From the NCBI RefSeq assembly GCF_025377685.1, contig NZ_JACEHK010000018.1, forward strand, positions 1-64,000: DNA of 64,000 nt, written 5' to 3'. The stretch is from Anaerobacillus sp. CMMVII (GTDB lineage: Bacteria > Bacillota > Bacilli > Bacillales > Anaerobacillaceae). Position numbers and translations under genes: made by a program. This document shows, piece by piece, positions 55,779-64,000 of the stretch. Each line of letters opens with the position of its first letter. Within the stretch, counting starts at the first letter, position 1. The notes under the pieces were generated by a model, which ran no database searches, was not told the DNA's origin, and saw only the letters and a list, made by a program, of their open reading frames with translations.

Positions 55779-58700
55779 ATGAAGATTGCAAAATTATCTG
55801 TACTTAAACCCGTAGCAATGTCTATGGTGATCGTTTTAATTTTGATATTAGGTTTAGTTTCTTTGCGTGATCTACCTGTTGATTTATTTCCTGAAATGAC
55901 CTTTCCTGTTGCTGCTGTAACTGTAACCTATAGTGGAGCAGGTCCAGAAGAAATTGAACAACTTATTACAAGACCTATTGAAGAAATTATGTCAAGTATT
56001 CCCAACGTTGAGTCCGTATCGTCTACTTCTAGGACTGGAGGGGCTCTAATCCTTGTTTCATTCGGCTGGGGAACTGATATGGATTTTGCTACTCTTAATA
56101 TGAGAGAACGTCTCGATTTAATTAGAGATGGGCTACCTAGGGAAGTTCCAATGCCAATGGTCCTTCGTTTTGATCCAAGCCTATTACCAATTACACAGCT
56201 TGCCATAACTGAGCCGAATGGTGATTTGATTGCTGCTAAAAAGATTGTAGAAAATGAGATCAAGCCATTCCTTGATTCAGTAGACGGTGTAGCTGCAGTA
56301 ACAGTAGAAGGAGGAACAGAACAGGAAATCCAACTATTAGTTGATCCGATTAAACTTACCAGTTTTGGGGTTAGCTTAAGTCAACTACAACAAATTATTG
56401 GTAGCGAAAATTTAAATATCCCTGGTGGTTCGCTAGAAGACCAAAACCAAAATTTACCGATAAGGATTACAAGTCAATTCACTTCTCTTTATGACTTAGA
56501 GACTTTGCCAGTCCCAACAAAGCAAGGTACTGTTCCGCTTGGAACTTTAGTCGAAATCTCAGATACAACGAAACCAGTTTTACAAGAAAGTTACTTAAAT
56601 GGTGAACCTAGCGTTGGATTATCTATTCTAAAAGCTTCAGGAGCTAATACTGTAACTGTTGCCAGAGCCCTAAATGAACGATTAGATGAAATAAAAAAGA
56701 AACTACCAGACGGTGTAGAAGTAAAAGCGATTTTTGATCAAAGTAAGTTTATTGAGCAGTCAATTCGTGCAGTTGCTTGGAATATGCTCTTGGGAAGTAT
56801 TTTAGCAGCAGGGGTTCTCTATTTGTTTTTACGAAACTTTAGAAGCACGCTGATTATTGGGTTTTCAATTCCTATTTCAATTATCACGACATTCCTCTTC
56901 ATGTACTTCAGCGGTCAAACTTTGAACGTACTAACCTTAGGAGGGTTGGCACTAGGAATAGGGATGATGGTTGATAACGCCATTGTCATATTAGAAAATA
57001 TTTACCGCTTGCGCCAGTTGGGGTATTCACTAAAGGAAGCTGCAATTGAAGGAACAAGTGAGATAGGTGGTGCCATCGTAGCCTCTACGTTAACTACGGT
57101 TGTTGTTTTCCTCCCTATTGTTTTCGTTGAAGGTTTAGCTGCTCAGTTATTTAAACCATTGGCTTTAAGTGTTGCATTTTCGTTACTTGCTAGTCTATTT
57201 ACCGCATTAATTATTGTACCTCTGCTATCATCTACCTTTATGAAAGTGAGTGAAAAAGACTCCTCTTTTCAACATGGTTTTACGCGGATAACAGAATGGT
57301 ATAGAAATCTTTTAGAGAGAGTTTTAAGAAAGCCAAAATTTACAGTTTTGATCACTTTCGTCTTGTTTTTAGCTTCGCTTGGCTTAATACCATTTATCGG
57401 TCAGGAGTTTCTCCCTGCACAAGATCAAGGTTTTGTTGGAATTGATGCCAGATTACCTGCTGGTAGTTCGCTTAAGGCAACGTTTGAAATGGTTCAAGAT
57501 ATCGATCAAATTATTGCACAAACACCCGAGATAGAACTATCCTATGTCACTGTTGGTGGATCTGATAACTTCTCTTTGGCTGCTGGGACACAGACAAATA
57601 GAGCGAATTATAATCTTTTATTAAAAGACTTATCTAACCGAAACAAGAGTGATGTTGAGGTTGCTGAGAACATTCGAAATTCCCTTTCCACTATTCCAAA
57701 TGCTGAAATAAGAGTTTCTGCTAGTGATTCTGGTTTCACAGGAGACCCAGTATCAATTACAGTGAAAGGTGCTGACATCGAAACATTACGAATCATTTCT
57801 GATGAAGTCATTGAGATTATCTCAAAAGTAGACGGAGTCAGGGAACCTTCGTCAAATTTCACCTCAGGAAACCCAGAAATCACTGTAAATATTAATCGTG
57901 AGCGAGCTTCAACCTACGGGATTGGTAGTGCACAAATTGCAGCTACAATTAATGATGCAACAAGAGGATTAATAGCAACTAAACTTGCGAGAAGTGGAGA
58001 CGAAATTGATGTTCGCTTAATCGTCGATGATCGCTACACAACATCTATTGAAGCTTTATCACAATTACTAATCGATGCTCCGACCGGAGAGAAGGTACCT
58101 CTACATGCGATTGCATCTATCGTTAGAGAACAGGGACCTAGCCAAATCCGGCGTGCTGATCGCCTGCGTGAGGTGACTGTTAGAGCATCTATTTTAGATC
58201 GAGATTTAGGAAGTATTATTGATGAAATTGAAGAAACTTTACGACAAGAAATTTCACTTCCAGTTGGATATCGTATTTCTTTCGGTGGGCAAAACGAACA
58301 GATGCAGGATGCTTTCTTTAAATTAGGTGGAGCAATTGCGTTAGCTGTGGTACTGGTATACATGGTCATGGCAGCTCGCTTTGAATCATTCTTTTATCCA
58401 TTTATTATCATGTTCTCTGTCCCTGTGACTGTGATTGGGATTTTAGTTGGACTTTTCATTACCTTTCAACCCCTTGGTGTCGGCTCTCTGGTAGGTATAT
58501 TGATTTTGACAGGTATTGTCGTCAATAACGCGATCGTATTAATTGATTACATAATCTTATTAAAAGCTAAAGGTATCGATACATACGAGGCAATCTTAGA
58601 AGCTGGTCCAACAAGACTACGCCCAATATTAATGACTGCTCTGACGACGATCTTAGGTTTAATTCCATTAACATTAGGTTTTGGAGAAGGAACAGAAATC

Positions 58701-58835
58701 CAACAACCTATGGCCATCGTAATAGTATTTGGTCTAAGCTTCGCAACATTTATTACACTCGTGCTAATTCCGGCCATCTTCCTATTATTTGACCACTGGC
58801 GGGAAAAAAGAGTTAAGAAAACTGTAGAGTTTTGA
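55779..58835 (+). CDS. RND-family efflux transporter (AcrB/SwrC-like)
   Basis: The 1018-aa product is a full-length RND pump of two repeats with about 12 membrane helices. Key sequences are LKPVAMSMVIVLILILGLVSLRD at the start (split in text), GIGMMVDNAIVILENIYR with the proton-relay Asp pair, and a second half with GIVVNNAIVLIDYIILL. Large external loops contain the drug-binding porter domain. It is closest in layout to B. subtilis SwrC (YerP), which exports surfactin. The partner adaptor lies 2 bases upstream in one operon. The position between spx and yjbC is an insertion relative to B. subtilis. A terminator follows at 58883. Confidence 0.93.
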   Translation: MKIAKLSVLKPVAMSMVIVLILILGLVSLRDLPVDLFPEMTFPVAAVTVTYSGAGPEEIEQLITRPIEEIMSSIPNVESVSSTSRTGGALILVSFGWGTDMDFATLNMRERLDLIRDGLPREVPMPMVLRFDPSLLPITQLAITEPNGDLIAAKKIVENEIKPFLDSVDGVAAVTVEGGTEQEIQLLVDPIKLTSFGVSLSQLQQIIGSENLNIPGGSLEDQNQNLPIRITSQFTSLYDLETLPVPTKQGTVPLGTLVEISDTTKPVLQESYLNGEPSVGLSILKASGANTVTVARALNERLDEIKKKLPDGVEVKAIFDQSKFIEQSIRAVAWNMLLGSILAAGVLYLFLRNFRSTLIIGFSIPISIITTFLFMYFSGQTLNVLTLGGLALGIGMMVDNAIVILENIYRLRQLGYSLKEAAIEGTSEIGGAIVASTLTTVVVFLPIVFVEGLAAQLFKPLALSVAFSLLASLFTALIIVPLLSSTFMKVSEKDSSFQHGFTRITEWYRNLLERVLRKPKFTVLITFVLFLASLGLIPFIGQEFLPAQDQGFVGIDARLPAGSSLKATFEMVQDIDQIIAQTPEIELSYVTVGGSDNFSLAAGTQTNRANYNLLLKDLSNRNKSDVEVAENIRNSLSTIPNAEIRVSASDSGFTGDPVSITVKGADIETLRIISDEVIEIISKVDGVREPSSNFTSGNPEITVNINRERASTYGIGSAQIAATINDATRGLIATKLARSGDEIDVRLIVDDRYTTSIEALSQLLIDAPTGEKVPLHAIASIVREQGPSQIRRADRLREVTVRASILDRDLGSIIDEIEETLRQEISLPVGYRISFGGQNEQMQDAFFKLGGAIALAVVLVYMVMAARFESFFYPFIIMFSVPVTVIGILVGLFITFQPLGVGSLVGILILTGIVVNNAIVLIDYIILLKAKGIDTYEAILEAGPTRLRPILMTALTTILGLIPLTLGFGEGTEIQQPMAIVIVFGLSFATFITLVLIPAIFLLFDHWREKRVKKTVEF

Positions 58836-58882
58836 GGGTTGAGGGGTTTGCTTTAAAGAGAGTTAGTGTTCATACTATAAAA

Positions 58883-58915
58883 GGAGAGGATGCTTCAATG
58901 AAGCATCCTCTTTAA
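58883..58915 (+). terminator. Terminator of the efflux operon
   Basis: GAGGATGCTTC/GAAGCATCCTC is followed by TTTAAT. Confidence 0.9.
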
Positions 58916-58918
58916 TCA

Positions 58919-59047
58919 TTATGCAATTGTTCGAGAACTTGATGAAACAGGACTTCTACCAGGAATTTTTTGCCACCCTGGCAATTTCTTTTTTAATTCT
59001 TTTAGAAGTTCTCTTTTCTTTTTACGTTTTTTGTCTCTACCTTTCAT
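58919..59047 (-). CDS. Small basic hypothetical protein, 42 aa
   Basis: AAGGAAGGTGTTGG precedes the ATG at 59047. The product MKGRDKKRKKKRELLKELKK continues KLPGWQKIPGRSPVSSSSRTIA. Its highly basic N-terminus is likely to bind nucleic acid or be structural. It is unrecognised and stands alone upstream of the yjbC gene on the same strand, overlapping the efflux terminator. Confidence 0.6.
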   Translation of the reverse strand: MKGRDKKRKKKRELLKELKKKLPGWQKIPGRSPVSSSSRTIA

Positions 59048-59088
59048 TTCCAACACCTTCCTTATAGAAATAAACAGCAGGTATATTG

Positions 59089-59640
59089 TTAAGTTCGATC
59101 TTCATTAAAAGAAAGAACTTCGTCAACCTTTTCATAGGCTTCACCATATAATTCTTCATCTTTATACGTATGAATGGTTTCATACGTTTGCTTCATCTTG
59201 TCAAAAATCGTTTCTTCATCCTCTTCTTCGGGTGACCAATAAAGAATTTCAAGTTCAGTAATTTCCTTTGTTGCCAACGATCTTCGTTTATAACCAATTG
59301 ATTTCGCATGGTGAAATCCCTCACGCTCATAAAAACGTAATCGTTTTTCAGTATCAGTATCATCATAATCAACTGGCTCTACTTCTAAAATAATTGGCTT
59401 TAGCTTATTTTTTAGTTTATTTAATAATTTTTTCCCTAACCCCTGACCTCTTGCATTTTTCGAAACAAACAAGTAATCAATGAAGAGGAAATCATCCATT
59501 TCTACATACATCATAACATGATTTGGGCCTTCATCTTTGTGATAAATATCTCCTTTTTCGCTTAACAATAATTCCATGTGCTGTTGTGACTTCATTTCCT
59601 CAATAGGGAAATATTGATTCAGCTTTTCATACCAATTCAT
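59089..59640 (-). CDS. yjbC: GNAT-family acetyltransferase YjbC
   Basis: The 183-aa product starts MNWYEKLNQYFPIEEMKSQQ and contains MMYVEMDDFLFIDYLFVSKN. The acetyl-CoA site is ARGQGLGKKLLNKLK, followed by EVEPVDYDDTDTEKRLRFYE. It closely matches B. subtilis YjbC (the gene next to spx), a putative acetyltransferase linked to thiol stress. In B. subtilis yjbC-spx form an operon; here the efflux genes lie between. A GGAGGTAAAC site precedes the ATG. Confidence 0.93.
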   Translation of the reverse strand: MNWYEKLNQYFPIEEMKSQQHMELLLSEKGDIYHKDEGPNHVMMYVEMDDFLFIDYLFVSKNARGQGLGKKLLNKLKNKLKPIILEVEPVDYDDTDTEKRLRFYEREGFHHAKSIGYKRRSLATKEITELEILYWSPEEEDEETIFDKMKQTYETIHTYKDEELYGEAYEKVDEVLSFNEDRT

Positions 59641-59969
59641 GTTTACCTCCAGAATTAAAAGAAATACTCAGACGCCTTTCAAGTGACTCTATTTAAGTTA
59701 GAAAAGATGCCCCTAGACCTTGATGTTTCGGTTTAGATCGATCTAATTGAAAACAACAATCCATGCCAAAATGGCCTATTTAAAAGGCAAGATTTAGCCC
59801 TTACCATTTACAATAACATGTCTCTACTAGTAGTATATGCGAATTTTAACTTTTGTTAAACAAAGTTTCTAATCATTTCAGATTTTGTAATAAACTTTAG
59901 GCTTTTTTATTACTTTTTTTGTCCATCATCAGATAAAAAGCGCAAAGGAGATATCCCTTTGCGCAATTA
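59641..59969. other. Intergenic region
   Basis: No gene is seen. It contains the terminator of the glycoside hydrolase gene at 59934-59964, whose stem GCGCAAAGG/CCTTTGCGC is clear, followed by T's on the minus strand. Confidence 0.6.
59934..59964 (-). terminator. Terminator of the glycoside hydrolase gene
   Basis: Perfect inverted repeat with an 8-base loop and a T-run on the minus strand. Confidence 0.85.
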
Positions 59970-61172
59970 TTACTCCAGCTTATAGTTTACATTTTGTGTA
60001 TACCGATTTCCGGCATTCCACAACAAAAATTCTCTAATTCCATTTTCATAAAGTGCCTTAATTTGTGCTTCTACTTCCTCTTTACCATAAACTCTATAGT
60101 TCCCTGCTCCCAAATAAGATGCGGTAAAATCTTGGAGCCAAGGTCGCGACCTTGGTTGGTTTTCTAAATTCCCCAACACTTCATTTTCAACCTTTGCATA
60201 CGCTGATACTAATTCGTAAGGGTGTAAATCTGGTTTCGCAATCCCAAAATAAGAAGTCCAATGGCTAGGGTAAATCATTGAGGAGATGACGTCCACGTTT
60301 TCCGAAATTCTTGAAAAGTTTTGCCCAATTCCTGGTGCTTCAGAAATTGTTGCAGAATAACCGAAAATATCCACAGAAACATCTACATTGTATGGTTCGA
60401 GCTTTTCCCGAGCATAAGCCACGAAATCAGTAACAGCATCCACACGTTTTTGAACATTGTCTCGTTCTTCACCTTGATAATCACCAATTCCATAGGTAAG
60501 TGCTTCATCGCGCCTTTCAAACCCTTCTGGAAAACGAACATAATCAAATTGAATTTCCTGAAAACCTAACTTTGCAGCTTTTATGGCAATATCTACATTA
60601 TAATCCCAGACTTCCTGTAAAAACGGATTTACAAACGCCTCACCACGTCTATTTTTCCAAACCTTACCATTCTCAGTAAAGGATAAATCTGGGCGTTTTT
60701 CAGCAAGAACCGAATCCTTAAACACAACAATTCGCGCAATTGGGTATATCTGATGTTCTTCTAATCGCTTCATCAATTCCGCTGGATCTTTAATATAACG
60801 CTGACTAATGTCTTTATAAGGAGATTTTTCATCTGGCACATATGTTAAATAACCAAAATCGTCTTTAATATCAATGACCATTGTATTTAAATCTGTTCGA
60901 TCTAGAAGATCAATCAGCGAGTTAAGTCGTTCCCCTCCTGCCGAATGACCAGTTACGTAAATTCCACGAACAGCATCTGGGTATTCAAAATTAAATCCCG
61001 AGTCGAATGAAAACCTTACTAATTTATCTGGAATTTCAGGTTTTCTTAATTCAGTTTGTTTTAAAGAGTGCCCCGAAACGGACTTTTCAGCATACGTTGC
61101 TGTCGTTGTAACGATGCCTACTAATGTAACGATTACAAACAATGTAAATAGCTGCTGAAACCTTTTCCCCAT
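59970..61172 (-). CDS. Putative glycoside hydrolase (DUF4015), secreted
   Basis: ATG at 61172 is selected by TTGAGGTGCATT; an ATG four codons upstream has no site. The 400-aa product has an N-terminal signal peptide (FVIVTLVGIVTTTATYA) and then a TIM-barrel-like domain. Motifs include RGIYVTGHSAGGERL, MVIDIKDDFGYLTYVPDEK, GFQEIQFDYVRFPEG and VDIFGYSATISEAPG. These are typical of the DUF4015/GHL family, related to bacterial hydrolases of cell-wall or poly-sugar substrates. The Asp in FDYVRFPEG is a likely catalytic residue. It follows 17 bases after the small HTH gene. The substrate is unknown. Confidence 0.85.
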   Translation of the reverse strand: MGKRFQQLFTLFVIVTLVGIVTTTATYAEKSVSGHSLKQTELRKPEIPDKLVRFSFDSGFNFEYPDAVRGIYVTGHSAGGERLNSLIDLLDRTDLNTMVIDIKDDFGYLTYVPDEKSPYKDISQRYIKDPAELMKRLEEHQIYPIARIVVFKDSVLAEKRPDLSFTENGKVWKNRRGEAFVNPFLQEVWDYNVDIAIKAAKLGFQEIQFDYVRFPEGFERRDEALTYGIGDYQGEERDNVQKRVDAVTDFVAYAREKLEPYNVDVSVDIFGYSATISEAPGIGQNFSRISENVDVISSMIYPSHWTSYFGIAKPDLHPYELVSAYAKVENEVLGNLENQPRSRPWLQDFTASYLGAGNYRVYGKEEVEAQIKALYENGIREFLLWNAGNRYTQNVNYKLE

Positions 61173-61189
61173 AATGCACCTCAATTCTA

Positions 61190-61420
61190 TTAATCTTCGT
61201 CTTTTACATCAATGTCTACTGGTAAATCTTGCAACTGCTCTTCTCTCCATAACAGAATTTCCTTCTCAATTTTATCCCTTGTATTAGTAAACTGATCTTT
61301 ATTTACTAAATATTGTTCTCCATCATGAACAGCACGTATATTCCCAATTTTTATTTGCTGAAAAACGTAGTCTGGTGACAAATGTAAGTAATCAGCCAAT
61401 TCTTTTATAGTTATATACAT
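61190..61420 (-). CDS. Small HTH_17/excisionase-like DNA-binding protein
   Basis: The 76-aa product starts MYITIKELADYLHLSPDYVF, the helix-turn-helix (HTH_17) pattern, and continues IRAVHDGEQYLVNKDQF, the wing. The C-terminus is an acidic helix. Such proteins bind DNA as in excisionases or small regulators. AGGGAGGG lies upstream. It precedes the glycoside hydrolase gene by 17 bases, so the two may form an operon with self-regulation. Target sites were not found. Confidence 0.85.
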   Translation of the reverse strand: MYITIKELADYLHLSPDYVFQQIKIGNIRAVHDGEQYLVNKDQFTNTRDKIEKEILLWREEQLQDLPVDIDVKDED

Positions 61421-62007
61421 TTCTAACCCTCCCTATTTTTTATTCAGCAATTTGTCTCTTTTATAAGGATTATACATTTGTTCGGGATGAATACCAATAA
61501 GTTCATCACATAATTTAGACATTTTTTGAGCTTTTACAACAAATCTTACACTTAATATCCCCGTTTTCTTTTGGTTTGAACCTTGAGTTTATCTAGTTGA
61601 TTAGTTAAATATATCTATTCAAGGCGAACTATGCATGTTTAGGCAAGCTAATGATGTCATACACTTTTACTAAGAGATACGTTAAAAATTTATTCACTTG
61701 CATTCATTTTATAACGTATGTATAATATTAAAAATATCTAAAAATACTGATAATTCTAACCCAAAAAGGGGCATGTATTCTCTTTAAGGAGCTAAGCTTT
61801 GTACTAAATTTTTTTAATAAGGCTTCTTTCCAAAAAAATGTTACTTTTTAAATAGCTAGTAATGACAAGATATATCAAGGTCTAGGGGGCTTCTTTTTTA
61901 ACATTCGTAGGTGTTAACGCAGAAATATGGATTATTTACTGAACGCTTGCCCAACAAAGTTTAAGAAACGAGCCTAAAAGAAACACAAATAAATTGAGGA
62001 GGTAAAC
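61421..62007. other. Intergenic region with a repeat remnant
   Basis: No gene is seen. From 61903 a stretch resembles 30513-30571 (AGAAATATGGATTATTTAC, AACGAGCC end). The rest has no recognised element. Confidence 0.5.
61903..61976 (+). repeat. Repeat related to 30513-30571
   Basis: It contains GTGTTAACGCAGAAATATGG and ends TTTAAGAAACGAGCCT, the same end pattern as the R2 family. Confidence 0.5.
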
Positions 62008-62556
62008 ATGATGAGAGACGTCACTTTATTATCAATATTTGAGCATCGGATTACCCAAAAATATGTAAAGAGGTCCGGTATGGCCCACGCAATTGCTGCA
62101 GCTTATCATGCCTTTAACCTCTCGAAAAAGTATAAGGTTAATCCTGATTTAGCTACAAAAGCAGCTTTCTTACATGACATCGGCCATTACACATGGTATA
62201 AAAACGGAAAATGGGATTATGAGTTATATAAACAAAATGATATTCACGCAATTAAAGGTGCTGAACGAGCTCACAAATTATTAATAAGACTTGGAGAGCA
62301 CCCAAAGAAGGCGAAAAAAATTGCTTTAGCTATTTTATTGCACACTGACTCTTATTTACCTGAAGGCGAGCTTTTTTTAGATCCTCTACAAAAGGTGGTC
62401 GCTCTAGCAGACGAAATGGATGAGGAGCCAAGCGGAAACCACCACTATAGAGAGATTGATGATGAACGAGCAAGACGGCTTCTCGCTAAGCTGGACAAAA
62501 TGATCGACAATGAGTTATTTCAGTTGCAGTTGAGTCCTCGAACAGCTATTTTGTGA
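62008..62556 (+). CDS. HD-domain phosphohydrolase
   Basis: The product (182 aa from 62008, or 181 aa from the ATG at 62011) has the HD motif in AAFLHDIGHYTWYKN (H-D) with H in GMAHAIAAAYHAF before it and a later D in VVALADEMDE. These metal ligands are typical of HD hydrolases that act on nucleotides or phosphorylated substrates. GGAGGTAAACATG lies before the start. It is not one of the well-known fused forms. R1 copy 5 follows. The substrate is unknown. Confidence 0.82.
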   Translation: MMRDVTLLSIFEHRITQKYVKRSGMAHAIAAAYHAFNLSKKYKVNPDLATKAAFLHDIGHYTWYKNGKWDYELYKQNDIHAIKGAERAHKLLIRLGEHPKKAKKIALAILLHTDSYLPEGELFLDPLQKVVALADEMDEEPSGNHHYREIDDERARRLLAKLDKMIDNELFQLQLSPRTAIL

Positions 62557-62600
62557 AACTCTTATCGATAAATTATTTAATCTTAACTCAATCATCTACA

Positions 62601-62728
62601 AGAAAAGCACAAGCGCCCTATGAAAAAGAATAGTGTGCTTTCCCCTAGGAAAAAGCACACATACTTTTTCCCTGTTTAGCCCCGACAAAAGCTACTGACC
62701 TCGAGGGGATAGGGCTTGCGCTAGACAT
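62601..62728 (+). repeat. Interspersed palindromic repeat R1, copy 5
   Basis: It starts AGAAAAGCACAAGCGCCC, contains GCCCCGACAAAAGCTACTG and CCTCGAGGGG, and ends GGGCTTGCGCTAGACA. It also holds AAAGAATAGTGTGCTTTCCCC and AAAAAGCACACATAC, an extra local inverted repeat. It follows the HD gene by 44 bases. Confidence 0.8.
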
Positions 62729-62808
62729 CACCTAAGATATTTAAAACCGCTTATCTTCTAACGAATAAAATCTAACGAGGTATGAACGCGACTTAAATCG
62801 CATAATTG

Positions 62809-63378
62809 CTACTTAAAAAATGGATCGTTATCCACCATATCCATGGTTAACATACCATTCAAGCGTTTTACAATTTTCCCTTTATCATCAATAAAAATCG
62901 TTGTTGGAATCCCAATTAACTGATAGTCCTTCATTACCTTTCCTTCACCATCATAAAGGACATCATACTCCACCTGGTAGTGTCTGATGAATTCCCGAAC
63001 CTGATTAGGATTAGGTTCTTCTTTTGTGACATTAACACCCAATATAACAAATTTTTCATTGTTGATCCGCAAATCTAAATCCACCAAAATTGGCATCTCT
63101 TCTTGACAAGGGGCACACCAAGTTGCGAAAAAGTTAATTAAGACTTTTTTTCCACGTAAGTCTTTCAAATTTACCAGTTCCCCATGTGCATTTAAAAGTT
63201 GAATGTTTACTGCTGTATCCCCTTGATATACGCCTACTTTTGCTGCTACAGCAGCCGCCACGACTTCCTGTTCTAATTGCTTCAACGAGCTTTCTGATCG
63301 CTGATAATTTGTGGCCAAAAATAAAAAAATAAAAAAAAGTATCGATAAATAAAGAAAGTTTCTTCTAACAATCAACAC
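62809..63378 (-). CDS. TlpA/ResA-like redoxin with membrane anchor
   Basis: The reading from 63450 is trimmed because no ribosome site fits; GTG at 63378 (or TTG at 63375) follows TTGAGGCGGTGCA. The product of about 189 aa has one membrane helix (ILFFIFLFLA) and a thioredoxin domain with active site ATWCAPCQEEM and the cis-Pro loop IGIPTTIFIDDK. Family members act on cysteines outside the membrane. It is a second TlpA-like protein beside that at 18978. It lies just before the trpS leader on the opposite strand, and its partner is unknown. Confidence 0.85.
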   Translation of the reverse strand: MLIVRRNFLYLSILFFIFLFLATNYQRSESSLKQLEQEVVAAAVAAKVGVYQGDTAVNIQLLNAHGELVNLKDLRGKKVLINFFATWCAPCQEEMPILVDLDLRINNEKFVILGVNVTKEEPNPNQVREFIRHYQVEYDVLYDGEGKVMKDYQLIGIPTTIFIDDKGKIVKRLNGMLTMDMVDNDPFFK

Positions 63379-63517
63379 CTGCACCGCCTCATAAAAATAA
63401 TTAGTCTCAAAGTATTTATAGTACATGTATATGCTTGGTTGTCTTTTCAATTACAGTTAGGCCAAAACCTATTTGCTTTTTTGGATATGGTTAAGTATAA
63501 TTAGAAAAAAATTACTA

Positions 63518-63799
63518 TTACAACTGCGATGATAAAGAAAAGTACATCTTGCTAAACTTTTAGAGAGTCTGTGATTGGTGGAACACAGATAGTAGCGGCC
63601 TGATGGAATGGGCTTTTGAGCATCCAAACCGAACAACAGATTCGTTCTAGTAGGCTTTGGCGTACGTCCTAACGTTATCTTGGACGCCGTATACACTATC
63701 AACTGTACGGTTATAAGTGATTCTACGTAATATTAGAATAATTAGGGTGGCACCGCGGTCCATTCGTCCCTATTGTAAGGGATGAGTGGGCCTTTTTGT
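63518..63799 (+). promoter_or_regulatory. T-box leader of trpS
   Basis: The leader carries the T-box consensus AGGGTGGCACCGCGG at 63744-63758. A competing terminator follows: stem GGTCCATTCGTCCC/GGGATGAGTGGGCC, then TTTTT near 63794. The Stem I region contains AGTCTGTGATTGGTG and a specifier with TGG at about 63609-63611 (GAATGGGCT), the codon for Trp. Uncharged tRNA-Trp would favour the antiterminator and allow trpS transcription. Confidence 0.93.
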
Positions 63800-63855
63800 G
63801 TTTTCCTAGAACTAACGAATAGGCTTATGTGTTCTTATTATTAATTTCAGATTAG

Positions 63856-64000
<145 letters not shown>

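Overview
The window is AT-rich chromosomal DNA from an endospore-forming member of the Bacillaceae. The evidence is a complete gerPABCDEF operon, spoVIF, yjcA, a YjcZ-type peptide, the Spx/YjbH/MecA proteolysis circuit, fabI with a FapR-type operator and a T-box leader before trpS. A radical-SAM/SPASM protein and Fnr- or Rex-like palindromes hint at a facultative or anaerobic life-style. The genus cannot be fixed from the sequence alone.

Layout. 1-3.5 kb: broken holin-like gene, broken Hsp20 gene, YppG-like coat protein, a pair of two-helix proteins resembling ATP-synthase subunit c, and a frameshifted nfrA. 3.5-8.6 kb (minus): a signalling operon of hybrid histidine kinase, CheR-type methyltransferase and response-regulator/kinase. 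9.1-16.4 kb: radical SAM enzyme, then a probable spore-surface glycan set (GalU, kinase-like protein, glycosyltransferase, CotS-like phosphotransferase, second glycosyltransferase). 16.6-20 kb: malate synthase G, a ResA-like thioredoxin and spoVIF. 20.2-22.4 kb: gerP operon behind a sigma-K-like promoter, then tRNA-Val. 22.6-36.2 kb: B. subtilis yjc-like block (yutG/pgpA, yjcH, yjcG, yjcF, a GT28 glycosyltransferase, yjcD helicase, coat-type proteins, yjcA, yjcZ) ending in fabI. 36.3-54.2 kb: B. subtilis yjb-like block in conserved order (yjbQ, prpE, yjbO, nadK, sasB, yjbL, yjbK, lytic transglycosylase, yjbI, spxH, pepF, coiA, cls, mecA, yjbE, spx). 54.5-58.8 kb: an RND efflux pair inserted between spx and yjbC. 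58.9-64 kb: yjbC, a putative glycoside hydrolase with a small HTH protein, an HD hydrolase, a TlpA-like redoxin and the T-box leader with the start of trpS.

How the genes work together. The spx-yjbH-mecA group controls and executes thiol-stress proteolysis. fabI is a FapR-type fatty-acid gene. gerP, spoVIF, yjcA, YppG and the cysteine-rich 231-aa protein belong to the spore envelope, and the galU-to-glycosyltransferase group probably decorates it.

Two genome-wide features stand out. First, about 15 otherwise conserved genes carry roughly 20 single-base indels, nearly all one missing A or T in a homopolymer, which looks like long-read sequencing error rather than biology. Second, at least two families of interspersed palindromic repeats occur: one sits downstream of plus-strand genes in a single orientation, and the other is MITE-like with terminal inverted repeats and apparent target-site duplications.
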